From an uncultured Rhizobiaceae group bacterium (lineage in GTDB: Bacteria; Pseudomonadota; Alphaproteobacteria; Rhizobiales; Rhizobiaceae), in the NCBI GenBank assembly GCA_938010435.1, contig CALLUS010000002.1, positions 62,001-126,000 of the forward strand: 64,000 nucleotides of DNA, written 5' to 3'. The notes under the pieces were generated by a model. That model did not search any database. It was not told where the DNA came from and saw only the letters and a program-made list of their open reading frames with translations. The number at the start of each line of letters is the position of its first letter. The first letter of the stretch is position 1. This document shows positions 1 through 10,656 of the stretch, piece after piece. The position numbers and the translations under genes are program-made.

Positions 1-1969
1 GCATGACCGGATTCACCGTCACTCCGAAATCATCAACCATTGTGTAACTCACTACTTCGGTCACACCTGTTTCAGGATCGATTTCCACTTCGCAAATATG
101 GGTTCCATTTGGAAATGTTGCTTCGTCTTGCTTGAATTCGCCAATAGCCGTGAGATCTTTTTCAGATGCCGCTGCCACATCAGCGAATGACATGGTGCGG
201 TCGGTTCCCATAATCCGCACTTCACCCTGAACCAGTTCCAAATCAGAGGGCGACGCTTCCAGTTTATCAGCTGCAATTTCTTTGATCATTTCAGCGAGCG
301 TTTCACTTCCGCGCTTCACGGAAACTGATCCGAGCGGAATGGAGCGTGAACCACCTGTTCCGCCACCATTGTCCAACTCATCGGTATCACCCTGGCGCAC
401 CTCGACATCATCAATGTCAATGTTCAACGCTTCGGCCGCAAATTGAGCATAAGCCGTTTTATGTCCTTGCCCATTGGATTGAGTGCCAATCTTGATCGTG
501 ATTTTCCCATCATCGCCAAGAGCTACATGAGCCGGTTCAGAACCGGCAAACGCGCAGGCTTCAATATAGGTCGACATGCCTTGCCCCCGAATTTTGCCAT
601 TGGACTTGGATACCACAGCTCTTTTGTCAAAGTCCGACCAGTTGGCGACTTCCATACATTGGTCCATGTGGGCGGTGAACTCACCAGTATCATAGGTTCT
701 GTCAAACACCGTTTTATAAGGCAGGTTTTCCGGTGTGATTACATTCACACGACGAATTTCATCCGGCGCCATTTTCATATCAAGCGCACATTTATCCACC
801 AAACGTTCAAGAGCATAAATGGCTTCCGGCCGACCAGCGCCACGATAAGCATCCGTCGGTGTTGTGTGGGTGAAAACGCCTTGAATGAAAAAACGACATG
901 CGGCTATATCATAGATGCCTGTCCCGATAGTAGTGCCCAAAAACGGTATATATGGACCATAAGTATGTAGGTAAGCGCCCATTGCGGCGATCAAATCCAC
1001 ATCGAGTGCCAGAAACTTTCCATTTTCATCCATGGCCATGCGCATGGTCACGACATTGTCGCGGCCGTGGGCGTCGGCCACAAAATGTTCGCCCCGTTCG
1101 CAACGCCATTTGACGGGTTTGCCAATCCGTTTTGCGGCGATCAGCGACAAAGGGTATTCGCGATACGGAAACACTTTTGTTCCAAAACCACCGCCCACGT
1201 CAGGTGTGATGACACGCAATTGGTCAGGATCGACATTGAGACACGGCGCAACTGTGCGACGCATCCCGTGAACTCCTTGTGACGGCACTGTTAATGTGTA
1301 GCGGTCTTCTTCATCTGACCATTGTGCCAAACACGCGCGCGTTTCCATATAATTGCAAACAAGACGGTTGTTGAGCAGCTTGAGTTCTGACACCCGGGGG
1401 GCCGTCTTGAAAATTTCGTCGGACTCTTCAAAATTTCCAGCAGTGATCTCAAATGCCAAATTCTTCGGCTTGTCGTTATATACAAGCGGAGCAGTATCGC
1501 TGAGAGAACCTTCCGTATCCACGGCCGCATCCATCATATCATAATCGACTTCAATTGCTTCTGCGGCTTCTTTAGCCTGCGCTAAAGTTTGCGCCACTAC
1601 AAAAGCAACCGCATCACCCACATGGCGCACTGTATCTTCGCAGAGAAGCGGAATGTCCTTGGGTTCAACCGCGGTGCCATCCGTTTGAGGTAACAGGGTT
1701 TGGCACCGTAAACCCTTGTGATCTTCAATATCCGCAGCCGTGAGGATCAACTCCACACCGTCTATATCGCGTGCTGTTTCCACATCACCAATTGTAAATT
1801 TGGCATGGGCATACGGAGATCGAAGTACAAATGCATGCAAGGCATCTACGCCACGAATGTCATCTGTATAAAGACCCGTGCCAGTGGTGAAATTTCCATC
1901 TTCTTTGCGCAACACAGGTTGCCCCATGCCAACGTGTTTGCCGAACTTCGGGGGCGTGTGAGCGTTCAT
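1..1969 (-). CDS. Molybdopterin-binding large subunit, xanthine dehydrogenase/CoxL family (C-terminus cut by window edge)
   Basis: The reading frame is open from the ATG at 1969 to the window edge, giving 656 residues without a stop; the C-terminus lies outside. The start reads MNAHTPPKFGKHVGMGQPV and leads into the N-terminal hammerhead domain (about residues 10-130) typical of molybdenum hydroxylase large subunits, which hold the Mo-pterin cofactor and the substrate site. The active-site loop reads AYRGAGRPE at about residues 374-382. Form I CO dehydrogenase has AYRCSFR there, so this is a form II or general aldehyde/xanthine-type enzyme, and CO oxidation should not be assumed. The medium (FAD) and small (2Fe-2S) subunits are not visible. 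The catalytic C-terminal Glu cannot be checked. The family call is firm; the substrate is unknown. Confidence 0.9.
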   Translation of the reverse strand, partial: MNAHTPPKFGKHVGMGQPVLRKEDGNFTTGTGLYTDDIRGVDALHAFVLRSPYAHAKFTIGDVETARDIDGVELILTAADIEDHKGLRCQTLLPQTDGTAVEPKDIPLLCEDTVRHVGDAVAFVVAQTLAQAKEAAEAIEVDYDMMDAAVDTEGSLSDTAPLVYNDKPKNLAFEITAGNFEESDEIFKTAPRVSELKLLNNRLVCNYMETRACLAQWSDEEDRYTLTVPSQGVHGMRRTVAPCLNVDPDQLRVITPDVGGGFGTKVFPYREYPLSLIAAKRIGKPVKWRCERGEHFVADAHGRDNVVTMRMAMDENGKFLALDVDLIAAMGAYLHTYGPYIPFLGTTIGTGIYDIAACRFFIQGVFTHTTPTDAYRGAGRPEAIYALERLVDKCALDMKMAPDEIRRVNVITPENLPYKTVFDRTYDTGEFTAHMDQCMEVANWSDFDKRAVVSKSNGKIRGQGMSTYIEACAFAGSEPAHVALGDDGKITIKIGTQSNGQGHKTAYAQFAAEALNIDIDDVEVRQGDTDELDNGGGTGGSRSIPLGSVSVKRGSETLAEMIKEIAADKLEASPSDLELVQGEVRIMGTDRTMSFADVAAASEKDLTAIGEFKQDEATFPNGTHICEVEIDPETGVTEVVSYTMVDDFGVTVNPVM

Positions 1970-2159
1970 TTGAATTGATCCAATTCCAAATTTTGATTTC
2001 TTGGGAGACCTTTTGTCTTGCTGTCAGAATTTGCGATTTGCAGCACAATTGCAAGCTTCAACTGAACTTGGACTCATATTTTGATGACATTGGTTCACAT
2101 TGCAGGAATAGACGAATACTGGCACATTGGTTTAGAAAGAAATCCGGGCTCTAAACGCG

Positions 2160-3092
2160 ATGACGCTGGCGAAATCCGTCGTATGGTTCAATGGTTTGCC
2201 CGGGAACCTGAAAGGTTCGCTCACACTGGTGGTTGCGGCTTTCGGTTTCACCATGATGACACTCTTGATCAAACTTGCCGGTCAACGTTTGCCTGTGACC
2301 GAAATATTGCTGGTGCGACAAATCGTGATGGTTGCGATCGTGCTGCCAAGCGTGCTGAACCATTTTCCCGGGTGTTTAAAAACAGCCAGGCTTGACCTTC
2401 AACTCATCCGCGTTGCTTTTGCTTTGGTCGCTATGTTGTGCGGATTTTATGCAATTATTCACATGCCGTTGGCAGATGCTGTGGCGATTGGCTTTGCCAA
2501 GAGCTTCTTCGTCACAATTTTTGCGATTTTCATTTTACACGAAGTGGTGGGCATTCGAAGATGGGCTGCCGTCATGATCGGCTTTGTTGGCGTTCTTGTG
2601 ATGATGCGTCCGGGCACAGAAGGATTCGATCCCAATTCAGTATTCGCGCTGATCGGAGCTGCAGCAGCAGGCTTCGTAATGGTGATTATTCGAAAGCTCT
2701 CTAAAACGGATAGGCCAATCACTACATTGAGCTATCAAGCGTTCCTCGTCGCAATCTGCGTTGCCATTCCAGCTTGGATGTATTGGGTTCCCCCAACTGC
2801 ATTTGAATGGGTATTGCTAGTCACCATTGGCGTGGTTTCATACGGTGCTCAAATGCTTAACATATACGCCTACACTTGGGGCGAAGCTTCGGTGTTAGCA
2901 TCGCTTGACTACATGCGTCTGCTTTATGCAACGTTTCTGGGTTGGATTTTCTTTGAAACCGTGCCGGGCCCTTATACGTGGATCGGATCATTGGTGATCA
3001 TCGCAGCATCGCTCTACACGGTTCACCGCGAACGCCAAAACAATAGAAACCTGTCACGGTCGCCGGACGGACGCGGTTTTACAAACACCTAG
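2160..3092 (+). CDS. EamA/DMT-family membrane transporter
   Basis: A 310-residue hydrophobic protein with about ten predicted transmembrane segments arranged as two EamA repeats. The first runs from about residue 18, with conserved text such as MPLADAVAIGFAKSFFVT near residues 100-118. The second begins near residue 160. This is the layout of drug/metabolite exporters such as RhtA/YdcZ-type and S-adenosylmethionine-uptake-like proteins. The substrate cannot be read from the sequence. The ATG at 2160 has no clear Shine-Dalgarno sequence. The gene is convergent with pgi, with only about 16 bases between the stops. Confidence 0.85.
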   Translation: MTLAKSVVWFNGLPGNLKGSLTLVVAAFGFTMMTLLIKLAGQRLPVTEILLVRQIVMVAIVLPSVLNHFPGCLKTARLDLQLIRVAFALVAMLCGFYAIIHMPLADAVAIGFAKSFFVTIFAIFILHEVVGIRRWAAVMIGFVGVLVMMRPGTEGFDPNSVFALIGAAAAGFVMVIIRKLSKTDRPITTLSYQAFLVAICVAIPAWMYWVPPTAFEWVLLVTIGVVSYGAQMLNIYAYTWGEASVLASLDYMRLLYATFLGWIFFETVPGPYTWIGSLVIIAASLYTVHRERQNNRNLSRSPDGRGFTNT

Positions 3093-3108
3093 AAACTGCA
3101 ACCCGATA

Positions 3109-4740
3109 CTATTTCCGCATGGCGTGAAACGCGTCAACGAGACCAACCGTTGAACTGTTTCGACCCATTGCCTTTTGTTCACCCTTCACCACGGGCAGTA
3201 ATTCTCCAGCCAATTCTTTACCCAATTCTACACCCCATTGGTCAAAGGAATTGATATTCCAAATTGCGCCCTGCACAAAGACTTTATGCTCGTATAGGGC
3301 TACCAATTGCCCCAAAACGAATGGGGTTAATTTGGGATACAAAAACGTGCATGTGGGCCTGTTGCCGGGAAACATTTTGTGAGGCGCTAGCTTGTCGATT
3401 GCATTCGCATCCATGCCTTTGTCGTGAAGTTCTTTGCGGGCTTGCGCTTCCGTTTTCCCCACCATCAAAGCTTCTGTTTGGGCAAAGGCATTTGCCACAA
3501 GTTTCTCATGGTGATCGCCAACAGGTTCTGCAGCTTCTGCAGCCACCAGGAAATCTGCCGGAATAACAGATGTGCCCTGATGGATCAGCTGATAGAAAGC
3601 ATGTTGTCCATTCGTTCCGGGTTCCCCCCAGACCACCGGACCCGTTTCATGGGCAACAGACTTTCCGTTCACATCGATGCGCTTACCGTTTGATTCCATA
3701 TCCAATTGCTGAAGATAAGCGGGAAAGCGGTGCAGATATTGATCATAAGGCAATACAGCATGGGTGTCGTAACCGCACACATTGCGATGCCAAATTCCGA
3801 TTAAAGCCATCAAAACGGGCAAATTCTGATTGTCGGGGGCTGTTTCGAAATGCTGATCGACGGTATGGGCACCACTTAAAAATTCATCAAACCGTTTTGA
3901 ACCGATGGCAATCATCAATGGCAAACCGATAGCTGACCAAATTGAGTACCGCCCTCCGACCCAATCCCAAAAACCAAAAGCACGATCGTCTGCAATTCCA
4001 AATGCCGACGTCTTATCAAGCGAGGTCGATAGAGCTGCAAACTGATTGACCACTGCGCCTTCTCCCAAGGCATTCACCAACCATTGGCGCGCCGTATTGG
4101 CATTGGTCATAGTTTCTTGTGTGGTGAATGTTTTGGACGCAACAATGAACAATGTAGTGGCCGGATTCACCTTCTTCAGAACTTCTAAAATATCCGCACC
4201 ATCAACATTGGAAACAAAGTGCGTGTTCGGCCCATCATGGAACGGCCCCAATGCCGCTGTTGCCATGACAGGTCCAAGATCAGATCCACCAATCCCGATA
4301 TTTACAATATCTGTGAATTTTCCACCCTTCCCCGCAACCTTTCCACTCCGCACAGCTTCTGCAAATCTTGCCATGTCTTTTCGTACGGCTAAAATGTCCG
4401 GCATGACATCTTTGCCATCGATCATGACAGGTGCGTCAGACATGTTGCGCAAGGCCATGTGTTGCACAGCACGGTTTTCAGTCGAGTTTATTGGTTCACC
4501 CGCAAACATCGCTTGGCGTTTTCCGGAAACTTTGGCCTTGGTTGCTAGCTCCAACAAAAGTCCCATTGTCTCAGATGACACATTGCATTTGGAATAATCG
4601 AAAACAATGTCTCCGCAGTGCGCCGAAAACAAACTGAAGCGATCTGAGTTTTCATCAAACAATGAAAGCGTCTGACGGTTCTCGTTCACACGGTGGTGAG
4701 TCACTAATTTTTCAAGTTGAGCAGTTGTTGTATCAATCAT
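3109..4740 (-). CDS. pgi: Glucose-6-phosphate isomerase
   Basis: Interconverts glucose-6-phosphate and fructose-6-phosphate in the cytoplasm, linking glycolysis/Entner-Doudoroff flux, gluconeogenesis and sugar-nucleotide synthesis. The protein has 543 residues, the usual length. Visible landmarks are the phosphate-binding loop [11 protein letters not shown] (about 147-157), PGI signature 1 ([15 protein letters not shown], about 266-280), the catalytic Glu region [11 protein letters not shown], the catalytic His in [14 protein letters not shown] and signature 2 [15 protein letters not shown] with the catalytic Lys near the C-terminus. All active-site residues appear present. It is transcribed alone, convergent with the EamA gene and divergent from the Tad-like gene. 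Confidence 0.97.
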   Translation of the reverse strand: MIDTTTAQLEKLVTHHRVNENRQTLSLFDENSDRFSLFSAHCGDIVFDYSKCNVSSETMGLLLELATKAKVSGKRQAMFAGEPINSTENRAVQHMALRNMSDAPVMIDGKDVMPDILAVRKDMARFAEAVRSGKVAGKGGKFTDIVNIGIGGSDLGPVMATAALGPFHDGPNTHFVSNVDGADILEVLKKVNPATTLFIVASKTFTTQETMTNANTARQWLVNALGEGAVVNQFAALSTSLDKTSAFGIADDRAFGFWDWVGGRYSIWSAIGLPLMIAIGSKRFDEFLSGAHTVDQHFETAPDNQNLPVLMALIGIWHRNVCGYDTHAVLPYDQYLHRFPAYLQQLDMESNGKRIDVNGKSVAHETGPVVWGEPGTNGQHAFYQLIHQGTSVIPADFLVAAEAAEPVGDHHEKLVANAFAQTEALMVGKTEAQARKELHDKGMDANAIDKLAPHKMFPGNRPTCTFLYPKLTPFVLGQLVALYEHKVFVQGAIWNINSFDQWGVELGKELAGELLPVVKGEQKAMGRNSSTVGLVDAFHAMRK

Positions 4741-4902
4741 TAATGGACCCTCGACAAATTGTACGGTTCAAACCAAGCACGTTTACCAAACTGCAAGTTT
4801 AACGATTTGGTTGCTATAGTTCTTAGCGGACTGTTCAACCAATTAAACCACCTTCTCAGGAAACTTTTCTGCTCACACCCAATTTTCTGAGGAATGGTCA
4901 AA

Positions 4903-5391
4903 ATGCTGCGCAAGCTCAAACTGTTCGCATCAGACCGTAGCGGCAACGTCGCCATCATCACAGCAGGCTCATTAAGTATTTTGGTTATGTTGGGTGCTGG
5001 TGCAACTGATATTGCGCGGGTGAACAAGGTGCGTTCATCTATGCAAGCCTCTGCCGACGCCGCATTGATCACCGCCCTCAGATTAAAAACAATGAGATGG
5101 GGCAAGCGCGTAAAGTTCGCCAACGAATTCTTTGAAGATAATTTTTCGCACACGACCATGGTGACAGGGCTTAAGAGCAAACTGTCAGGCAAGAAACTGA
5201 AAAAGCGATTCATCTTTCGTTTTGAGACCAGCGCCAAGATGACCCAACTGTTGCCAGGCGGACTTAGTTTTGCAGACAATAAAATTCATGTGAGTTCGAC
5301 AGCTGAGATTTCGGCACGGACTAATTTTGAACCACGTATCATTGCTGCTCCCGCCAAAAGCGTTTCAGAATATCGCTCTTCCAACCTTTAA
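4903..5391 (+). CDS. Orphan Tad-like (TadE/TadG-type) membrane-anchored protein
   Basis: A 162-residue protein whose N-terminus (RSGNVAIITAGSLSILVM, then GATDIARV) matches the 'GNVAII' membrane helix of Tad/Flp pilus-assembly proteins of the TadE/TadG group. The remainder would be outside the membrane and is Lys-rich, without a recognisable domain. I place the start at 4903 because TGAGGA lies nine bases upstream; the in-frame ATG at 4894 directly abuts that ribosome-binding site. No other tad/cpa genes are in the window, so a role in pilus assembly is not supported by context. Confidence 0.75.
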   Translation: MLRKLKLFASDRSGNVAIITAGSLSILVMLGAGATDIARVNKVRSSMQASADAALITALRLKTMRWGKRVKFANEFFEDNFSHTTMVTGLKSKLSGKKLKKRFIFRFETSAKMTQLLPGGLSFADNKIHVSSTAEISARTNFEPRIIAAPAKSVSEYRSSNL

Positions 5392-5448
5392 TGACACCGG
5401 GCGTGTTTACGGTCATAATAGCACAAATTGAAACAGTGAACTCTCTCC

Positions 5449-8100
5449 ATGCGAACGACTTCCGCTCCGCTCATCCGGCTCAAAAACTACTCTCCACCAA
5501 GTTTCACAATTGATACCGTTAATCTCGATGTCCGTTTCGATCCGGAGCACACATGGGTCAAATCGCAAGTGCAGGTAAAACGCGCTAAAACCACGGCGAC
5601 GACAACCCCTCTGGTTTTGGATGGTGATGAACTCACGCTTATGTCCGTGTCAGTGAATGGCAAACCAACCAAAGATTATAAAGTGAGTGATGAGCATCTC
5701 ACGATTTCCAATCTGCCGAAAACATCTCGTTTTTCGATAGAAATTGAAACTGAGTTATCCCCTGTCACCAACACCAAGTTGATGGGACTCTACCAAAGCA
5801 ATGGAATCTACTGCACGCAGTGCGAAGCAGAAGGTTTTCGTCGCATCACATATTTCCCCGACCGGCCGGATGTTCTCGCCACATACACTGTTCGGTTGGA
5901 GGGTGACCGCGAAACATGTCCCGTTCTTCTCAGTAATGGCAACCTGGGAAAAAAGGGAAAGTTGAAGAACAACAGACATTACGCAATTTGGCACGACCCG
6001 CACCCAAAGCCTTGTTACCTGTTCGCCATGGTTGCAGGTGACTTAGATGTGTATTCCGACAAATTCAAAACAGCCTCAAGCCGCAAAGTTGATCTCAACA
6101 TTTATGTGGAGAAAGGCAAAGCTGACATGGCTCATTTCGCGATGGATGCACTGAAACGTTCCATAGTTTGGGACGAAGAAAAATATGGCTGTGAATACGA
6201 TTTAGACGTGTTCAACATTGTTGCCGTTTCCGACTTCAACATGGGTGCGATGGAAAACAAGGGGTTGAACGTCTTCAACGACAAATATGTTTTGGCCAAT
6301 CCCGAAGTCGCCACCGACACCGACTACATGCACATCGAAGCAATCATCGCACATGAATATTTCCACAATTGGTCAGGCAATCGCATCACTTGCCGCGATT
6401 GGTTCCAGTTGTGTTTGAAAGAAGGTCTGACGGTCTATCGCGATCAAGAATTTTCGGCGGATACGCGGTCACGCGGTGTTCAACGCATACAACAGGTTCG
6501 TGTTTTGAAAGCGGGGCAATTTCCCGAAGATTCAGGACCGTTGGCGCATCCAGTTCGCCCGGCAGAGTACAAAGAAATCAACAATTTCTACACGGCGACT
6601 GTGTATCAAAAAGGTGCGGAACTTGTACGCATGTTGGCCACATTGGTTGGGCCAAAAACATATCGAAAAGCAACTGATCTCTATTTCAAACGTCACGATG
6701 GCGAAGCCGCTATGGTGGAGGATTTTCTCAAATGTTTTGAAGATGCGGGTGGGCTTGATCTGTCGCAATTCGCCGTCTGGTACGCACAAGCTGGCACACC
6801 TTCGGTTGCGATCAAAGACAGTTACGACAAGGCTAAACAAAGATACACACTGGAACTAACGCAAGAACTGGCACCAAGTGCGGGTCAATCCAAAAAGCGT
6901 GCGGTTCCAATTCCGATTAAATTTGGCTTGTTAGGGAAATCCGGTTCTGAGTTAGAGTTCACCAGCAAAAATGCAGCCGTCCAAGGCGATGTGATTGTGT
7001 TGGACAAACGCCGTCAGAAAATCGTTTTGGAAAATGTTTCAGAGAAACCCGTTCCATCATTCTTCCGCAATTTTTCAGCTCCCGTAACCGTGGACTATAA
7101 AGAGGCCAATTCAGCACTGCTGCATCGCGCTACATTTGACAGCGATGCTTACAACCGCTGGCAGGCACTCAACCTTTACGCCACAAAAATGCTGATCAAA
7201 GGTTCAAAGGCCAAACCGAGTACATCTGCGAAAACTCCAAGCTGGTTGGACAGTAAATTCATCGAAGCCATTCGCGACACTGTGTTTGATGAAAGTTTAG
7301 AACCGGAATTTCGTGCACAAGTTGCGGCGATTCCATCGGTTGCAGATATCGCACGTGAGATTGGCAAAAATGTCGACCCGGATTCCATCTTAAAAGCCCG
7401 TAATATAGTGACGAAAGCCATAGGCAAATCCTTGGGCGACGATGGGCTCGACCTGATCAAGAACCTCGCCAAACGTCAATTAGATGTGAACGAATTGGAA
7501 GCCGCAGGATTGCGGTCATTGAAAAATGTAATGTTGTCGTTGCTTGTGTCTGCGAAGGTAGACGGTGCTTTGGCAGTTGCTGAAAAGCAGTTCAAAACCA
7601 GCAAGAACATGACCGACAATTTGGCGGCACTTGCGACCATCGCCTATGCGCAAAACGACACATCTAAAACCGATTCCGCACTTCAACGGTTCTACAAGAA
7701 ATTCAAGAGCAATCCTTTGGTCATCGACAAGTGGTTCTCTTTGCAAGCTGGAATTGCAGACAAAACCGCATTATCACGGGTCAAAGCTTTGACGAAACAT
7801 GCTGACTACACATTGGAAAACCCAAACAGGGCGCGCGCCCTGCTTGCGCCATTTGCGGCGGCTAATTATCCGGCATTTCACAATGCCAATGGTCGCGGGT
7901 ATGGCTATTACGCCAAACAAATTTTGGCTTTAGATAAACGCAACCCGCAGATTGCAGCGCGGCTGCTCACCTTGATGAACAATTGGCGTATGTTCGATGC
8001 ACCTCGCCGTAAAATGGCATTAAAATCATTGAAGATTATTGCGACGACCAAAGGATTATCTCGTGACACACAAGAAATTGTGGACCGCATGATTCATTAG
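5449..8100 (+). CDS. pepN: Aminopeptidase N (M1 zinc metallopeptidase)
   Basis: Removes N-terminal residues from peptides in the cytoplasm. The 883-residue length and layout match the bacterial PepN group. The exopeptidase motif is MGAMENKG (M265-N270 region). The zinc site is H302-E-Y-F-H306 with the third ligand E325 in the sequence LKEGLTV, giving the HEXXH-18-E spacing. A C-terminal helical region from about residue 450 corresponds to the DUF3458 and alpha-solenoid domains. The gene precedes the PleC-type kinase, a neighbourhood also seen in rhizobia. No signal peptide is present. Confidence 0.96.
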   Translation: MRTTSAPLIRLKNYSPPSFTIDTVNLDVRFDPEHTWVKSQVQVKRAKTTATTTPLVLDGDELTLMSVSVNGKPTKDYKVSDEHLTISNLPKTSRFSIEIETELSPVTNTKLMGLYQSNGIYCTQCEAEGFRRITYFPDRPDVLATYTVRLEGDRETCPVLLSNGNLGKKGKLKNNRHYAIWHDPHPKPCYLFAMVAGDLDVYSDKFKTASSRKVDLNIYVEKGKADMAHFAMDALKRSIVWDEEKYGCEYDLDVFNIVAVSDFNMGAMENKGLNVFNDKYVLANPEVATDTDYMHIEAIIAHEYFHNWSGNRITCRDWFQLCLKEGLTVYRDQEFSADTRSRGVQRIQQVRVLKAGQFPEDSGPLAHPVRPAEYKEINNFYTATVYQKGAELVRMLATLVGPKTYRKATDLYFKRHDGEAAMVEDFLKCFEDAGGLDLSQFAVWYAQAGTPSVAIKDSYDKAKQRYTLELTQELAPSAGQSKKRAVPIPIKFGLLGKSGSELEFTSKNAAVQGDVIVLDKRRQKIVLENVSEKPVPSFFRNFSAPVTVDYKEANSALLHRATFDSDAYNRWQALNLYATKMLIKGSKAKPSTSAKTPSWLDSKFIEAIRDTVFDESLEPEFRAQVAAIPSVADIAREIGKNVDPDSILKARNIVTKAIGKSLGDDGLDLIKNLAKRQLDVNELEAAGLRSLKNVMLSLLVSAKVDGALAVAEKQFKTSKNMTDNLAALATIAYAQNDTSKTDSALQRFYKKFKSNPLVIDKWFSLQAGIADKTALSRVKALTKHADYTLENPNRARALLAPFAAANYPAFHNANGRGYGYYAKQILALDKRNPQIAARLLTLMNNWRMFDAPRRKMALKSLKIIATTKGLSRDTQEIVDRMIH

Positions 8101-8250
8101 AATATTCGACTCGCAATAATTCCTCATTTATTGGGTGGACAAGCCGATTCGCATGGATTCAAATGACGGTGATTCGCAAAGCAGCTACCTGTCGGGGGTT
8201 CAGCTGTTTATTTCGGTGGATCGCGTGTGTTTTACCATTGTGAGGCTTAA

Positions 8251-10656
8251 ATGGATCATGCTGGCACCCAAAAGGTGCGCGGCGGGTGGATGGAATCTGT
8301 AAAGCGGAAACTTGTCGATCTGAACCGAGCAAAGCGCGAAGAGAACCTTTTTGAAGGTCCCCTCCCGCAGTCAAAAATTTTCGCGGCTCCAGCATGGGGA
8401 CGTGTGTTAAAATCCGAGAAAATACTTCGCAGACTTATCCCTCTTCTCATTCTCGTATTGCTGATCATGGTGGCTGCTTCCCGCACCGCTGGTATGCTGA
8501 GTTCTTCGCAAAGTATTAAGCGTGCAGCACAATCTGAAATTACTCTCATTTCAGAACTTTCAGCATTATATCTATCGGCTAATCAATCTCTGCAATCGGC
8601 GCTTTCCAGTCCGACACTCTCAGAAGTTTTTCTGAACGATGCATTGCCAAAAACCTTCAATTCTACACGCCACAACGCATTTTTATTAAACGCGACAGGC
8701 AAAGTGATTGCTCAAAATCCGAAGAGCAATGATTTTGCAGGTGTGCAGTTGAACCGCTTGACAGGTGGCAATCTTACAATTGGCGGCCAAGGCAAAACTG
8801 CCGAGGTGCAGAACTTCATGTTTGATGGGAAACATGAAGCCTTGGGTATGCTTCGTATTATTCAAAATTTGAATGGCGACAATATCGGTTCATTGTTGGT
8901 GTTGCAGACGGAAACGGCCATTTACGGCACTTGGAACAGCACCATGGTGGTCGATATCGTGATGTTTTTGGCTCTAAGCACGGTGATGCTTGTAATATTG
9001 TTTGCTTATTTCTCACAAGGTGCCCGTTCACGCGATGCTGATGAAAAATTCATGGAAACCAATGCCCGTTTCGACACAGCTTTGGCGCGCGGCCATTGCG
9101 GACTTTGGGATTGGGACCTGTCACGCGGCCGCATAGTTTGGTCTCGCTCCATGTTTGAAATGTTAGGTATGCCCCCATCGAACCGGGTGTTGGGTTTTGG
9201 AGAATTGGCAGGACTTTTGCACGGCGATGATGCCGACTTGATGACGTTGGCCAACAGTGCGTTTTCATCTTCAAGCAAACAGATTGATCACAGCTTTCGC
9301 ATTATGCATTCCAATGGAACATGGGTTTGGTTGCGTATTCGCGCCGAATTGGTGCGTTACAAGGGAACTGATCCCCACCTCATCGGTATTGCTGTCGACA
9401 TCACCGAACAAGAAGCCATCAAACAGCAATCCCGCGCAGCAGATATACGATTGCGGGACGCGATTGAAAATATTTCAGAAGCATTTGTACTTTGGGATTC
9501 CAAAAAGCGTCTTGTGATGTGCAACAGCAAATACCAGCAATTGTACAACCTGCCAGCCAGCGCTGTGGTTCCCAAAACGGACTATGAAGTCGTCATGCAG
9601 CAAAGCAAAAAGCCCAAGATTAAAACCCAAGTGGCCTTTGACAATAGTTTTGAGAACGGTTCAAAAACATTTGAGGCTCAAGTTGAAAATGGCAATTGGC
9701 TGCAAATCAACGAACGACGCACAAAAGACGGCGGGTTCGTTTCTGTTGGCACTGACATCACACAAATAAAACGAAATGAGTCGAAACTTGTAGAGTCCGA
9801 ACGCAAACACATGACCACCATTGCCGACTTGCGCACATCCCAAAGGCAATTGGAATATCAGGCACAACAACTGGTCGAACTTGCTGACGACCTGAGCGAA
9901 CAAAAAGACAAAGCCGAAGCCGGGAACCGAAGCAAATCAGAATTTCTTGCCAATATATCTCACGAACTCCGCACCCCCCTCAATGCAATCATCGGTTTCT
10001 CAGACATTATGCGCTCGAAAATGTTTGGATCATTGGGTTCAGAAAAATACGACGAGTATGCCGAAGACATTCATGATTCTGGAAATTTCTTGCTTGGCGT
10101 GATCAACGATGTTCTCGATATGTCAAAAATTGAAGCGGGCCGCTTTGACCTCAACTTGGAAAATGTTCCACTTCACACACTGCTTGACGAAACCTTGCGG
10201 ATTATCCACGTACAGGCTGAAAATGCAGAACTCTCAGTAAGTCAAAAAATTCCGGAAGACCTCATGATTGAGGCCGATCGCCGTGCTGTAAAACAAATTT
10301 TCCTGAACTTACTTTCCAATGCCGTGAAGTTTACCGACAAGGGCGGCAAGATTGAAGTGACCGCCAAAAAATTAAAACAATGCGTCAACATTGTTATTTC
10401 TGATAATGGTATCGGCATTTCGCCGGATGCATTGGAACGTTTGGGGCAGCCTTTTGAGCAGGTTCAAGACCAATTCACCAAAGACCATAAAGGTAGTGGG
10501 TTGGGTTTAGCGATTGCGCGGTCTCTCTCAATTTTGCATGGCGGGTCTTTAGACATTCGTTCAACAGAAGGAAAAGGCACCACAGTTGCTGTTCGCCTGC
10601 CAATCGAATGCAAAGCTGAGATTCCACAAGATCAAGACGAAGAACTGGCTGCTTAG
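8251..10656 (+). CDS. pleC: PleC-type PAS sensor histidine kinase/phosphatase
   Basis: An 801-residue membrane kinase. Two transmembrane segments (about residues 65-85 and 232-255) flank a periplasmic domain of about 150 residues. Then come two PAS domains (about 268-395 and 405-510; the second carries the FVLWDSKKRLVMCN text of PAS_7), a coiled coil, HisKA with phospho-acceptor H571 in SHELRTPLNAIIGFSD, and HATPase_c with DNGIGIS and GSGLGLAIA. This matches PleC, which acts on the response regulator DivK and so sets CtrA activity. The position between pepN and glnE agrees with the rhizobial pleC locus as I recall it. Its TAG overlaps the stop of convergent glnE. The start has GTGAGG about nine bases upstream. 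Confidence 0.85.
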   Translation: MDHAGTQKVRGGWMESVKRKLVDLNRAKREENLFEGPLPQSKIFAAPAWGRVLKSEKILRRLIPLLILVLLIMVAASRTAGMLSSSQSIKRAAQSEITLISELSALYLSANQSLQSALSSPTLSEVFLNDALPKTFNSTRHNAFLLNATGKVIAQNPKSNDFAGVQLNRLTGGNLTIGGQGKTAEVQNFMFDGKHEALGMLRIIQNLNGDNIGSLLVLQTETAIYGTWNSTMVVDIVMFLALSTVMLVILFAYFSQGARSRDADEKFMETNARFDTALARGHCGLWDWDLSRGRIVWSRSMFEMLGMPPSNRVLGFGELAGLLHGDDADLMTLANSAFSSSSKQIDHSFRIMHSNGTWVWLRIRAELVRYKGTDPHLIGIAVDITEQEAIKQQSRAADIRLRDAIENISEAFVLWDSKKRLVMCNSKYQQLYNLPASAVVPKTDYEVVMQQSKKPKIKTQVAFDNSFENGSKTFEAQVENGNWLQINERRTKDGGFVSVGTDITQIKRNESKLVESERKHMTTIADLRTSQRQLEYQAQQLVELADDLSEQKDKAEAGNRSKSEFLANISHELRTPLNAIIGFSDIMRSKMFGSLGSEKYDEYAEDIHDSGNFLLGVINDVLDMSKIEAGRFDLNLENVPLHTLLDETLRIIHVQAENAELSVSQKIPEDLMIEADRRAVKQIFLNLLSNAVKFTDKGGKIEVTAKKLKQCVNIVISDNGIGISPDALERLGQPFEQVQDQFTKDHKGSGLGLAIARSLSILHGGSLDIRSTEGKGTTVAVRLPIECKAEIPQDQDEELAA

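Noticed and set aside
443-970. Long plus-strand open frame of 175 codons
   Set aside because: It is antisense to the molybdenum hydroxylase frame, which shows clear family motifs, and has no recognisable protein features or ribosome-binding site.
4740-5279. Minus-strand open frame opposite the Tad-like gene
   Set aside because: The plus-strand frame has the Tad signature helix and a ribosome-binding site; the minus-strand product has no family pattern and would collide with the pgi promoter region.
8101-8250. Search for CtrA sites or a terminator between pepN and pleC
   Set aside because: No TTAA-N7-TTAA-like pair and no stem with a T-run were found in this gap.
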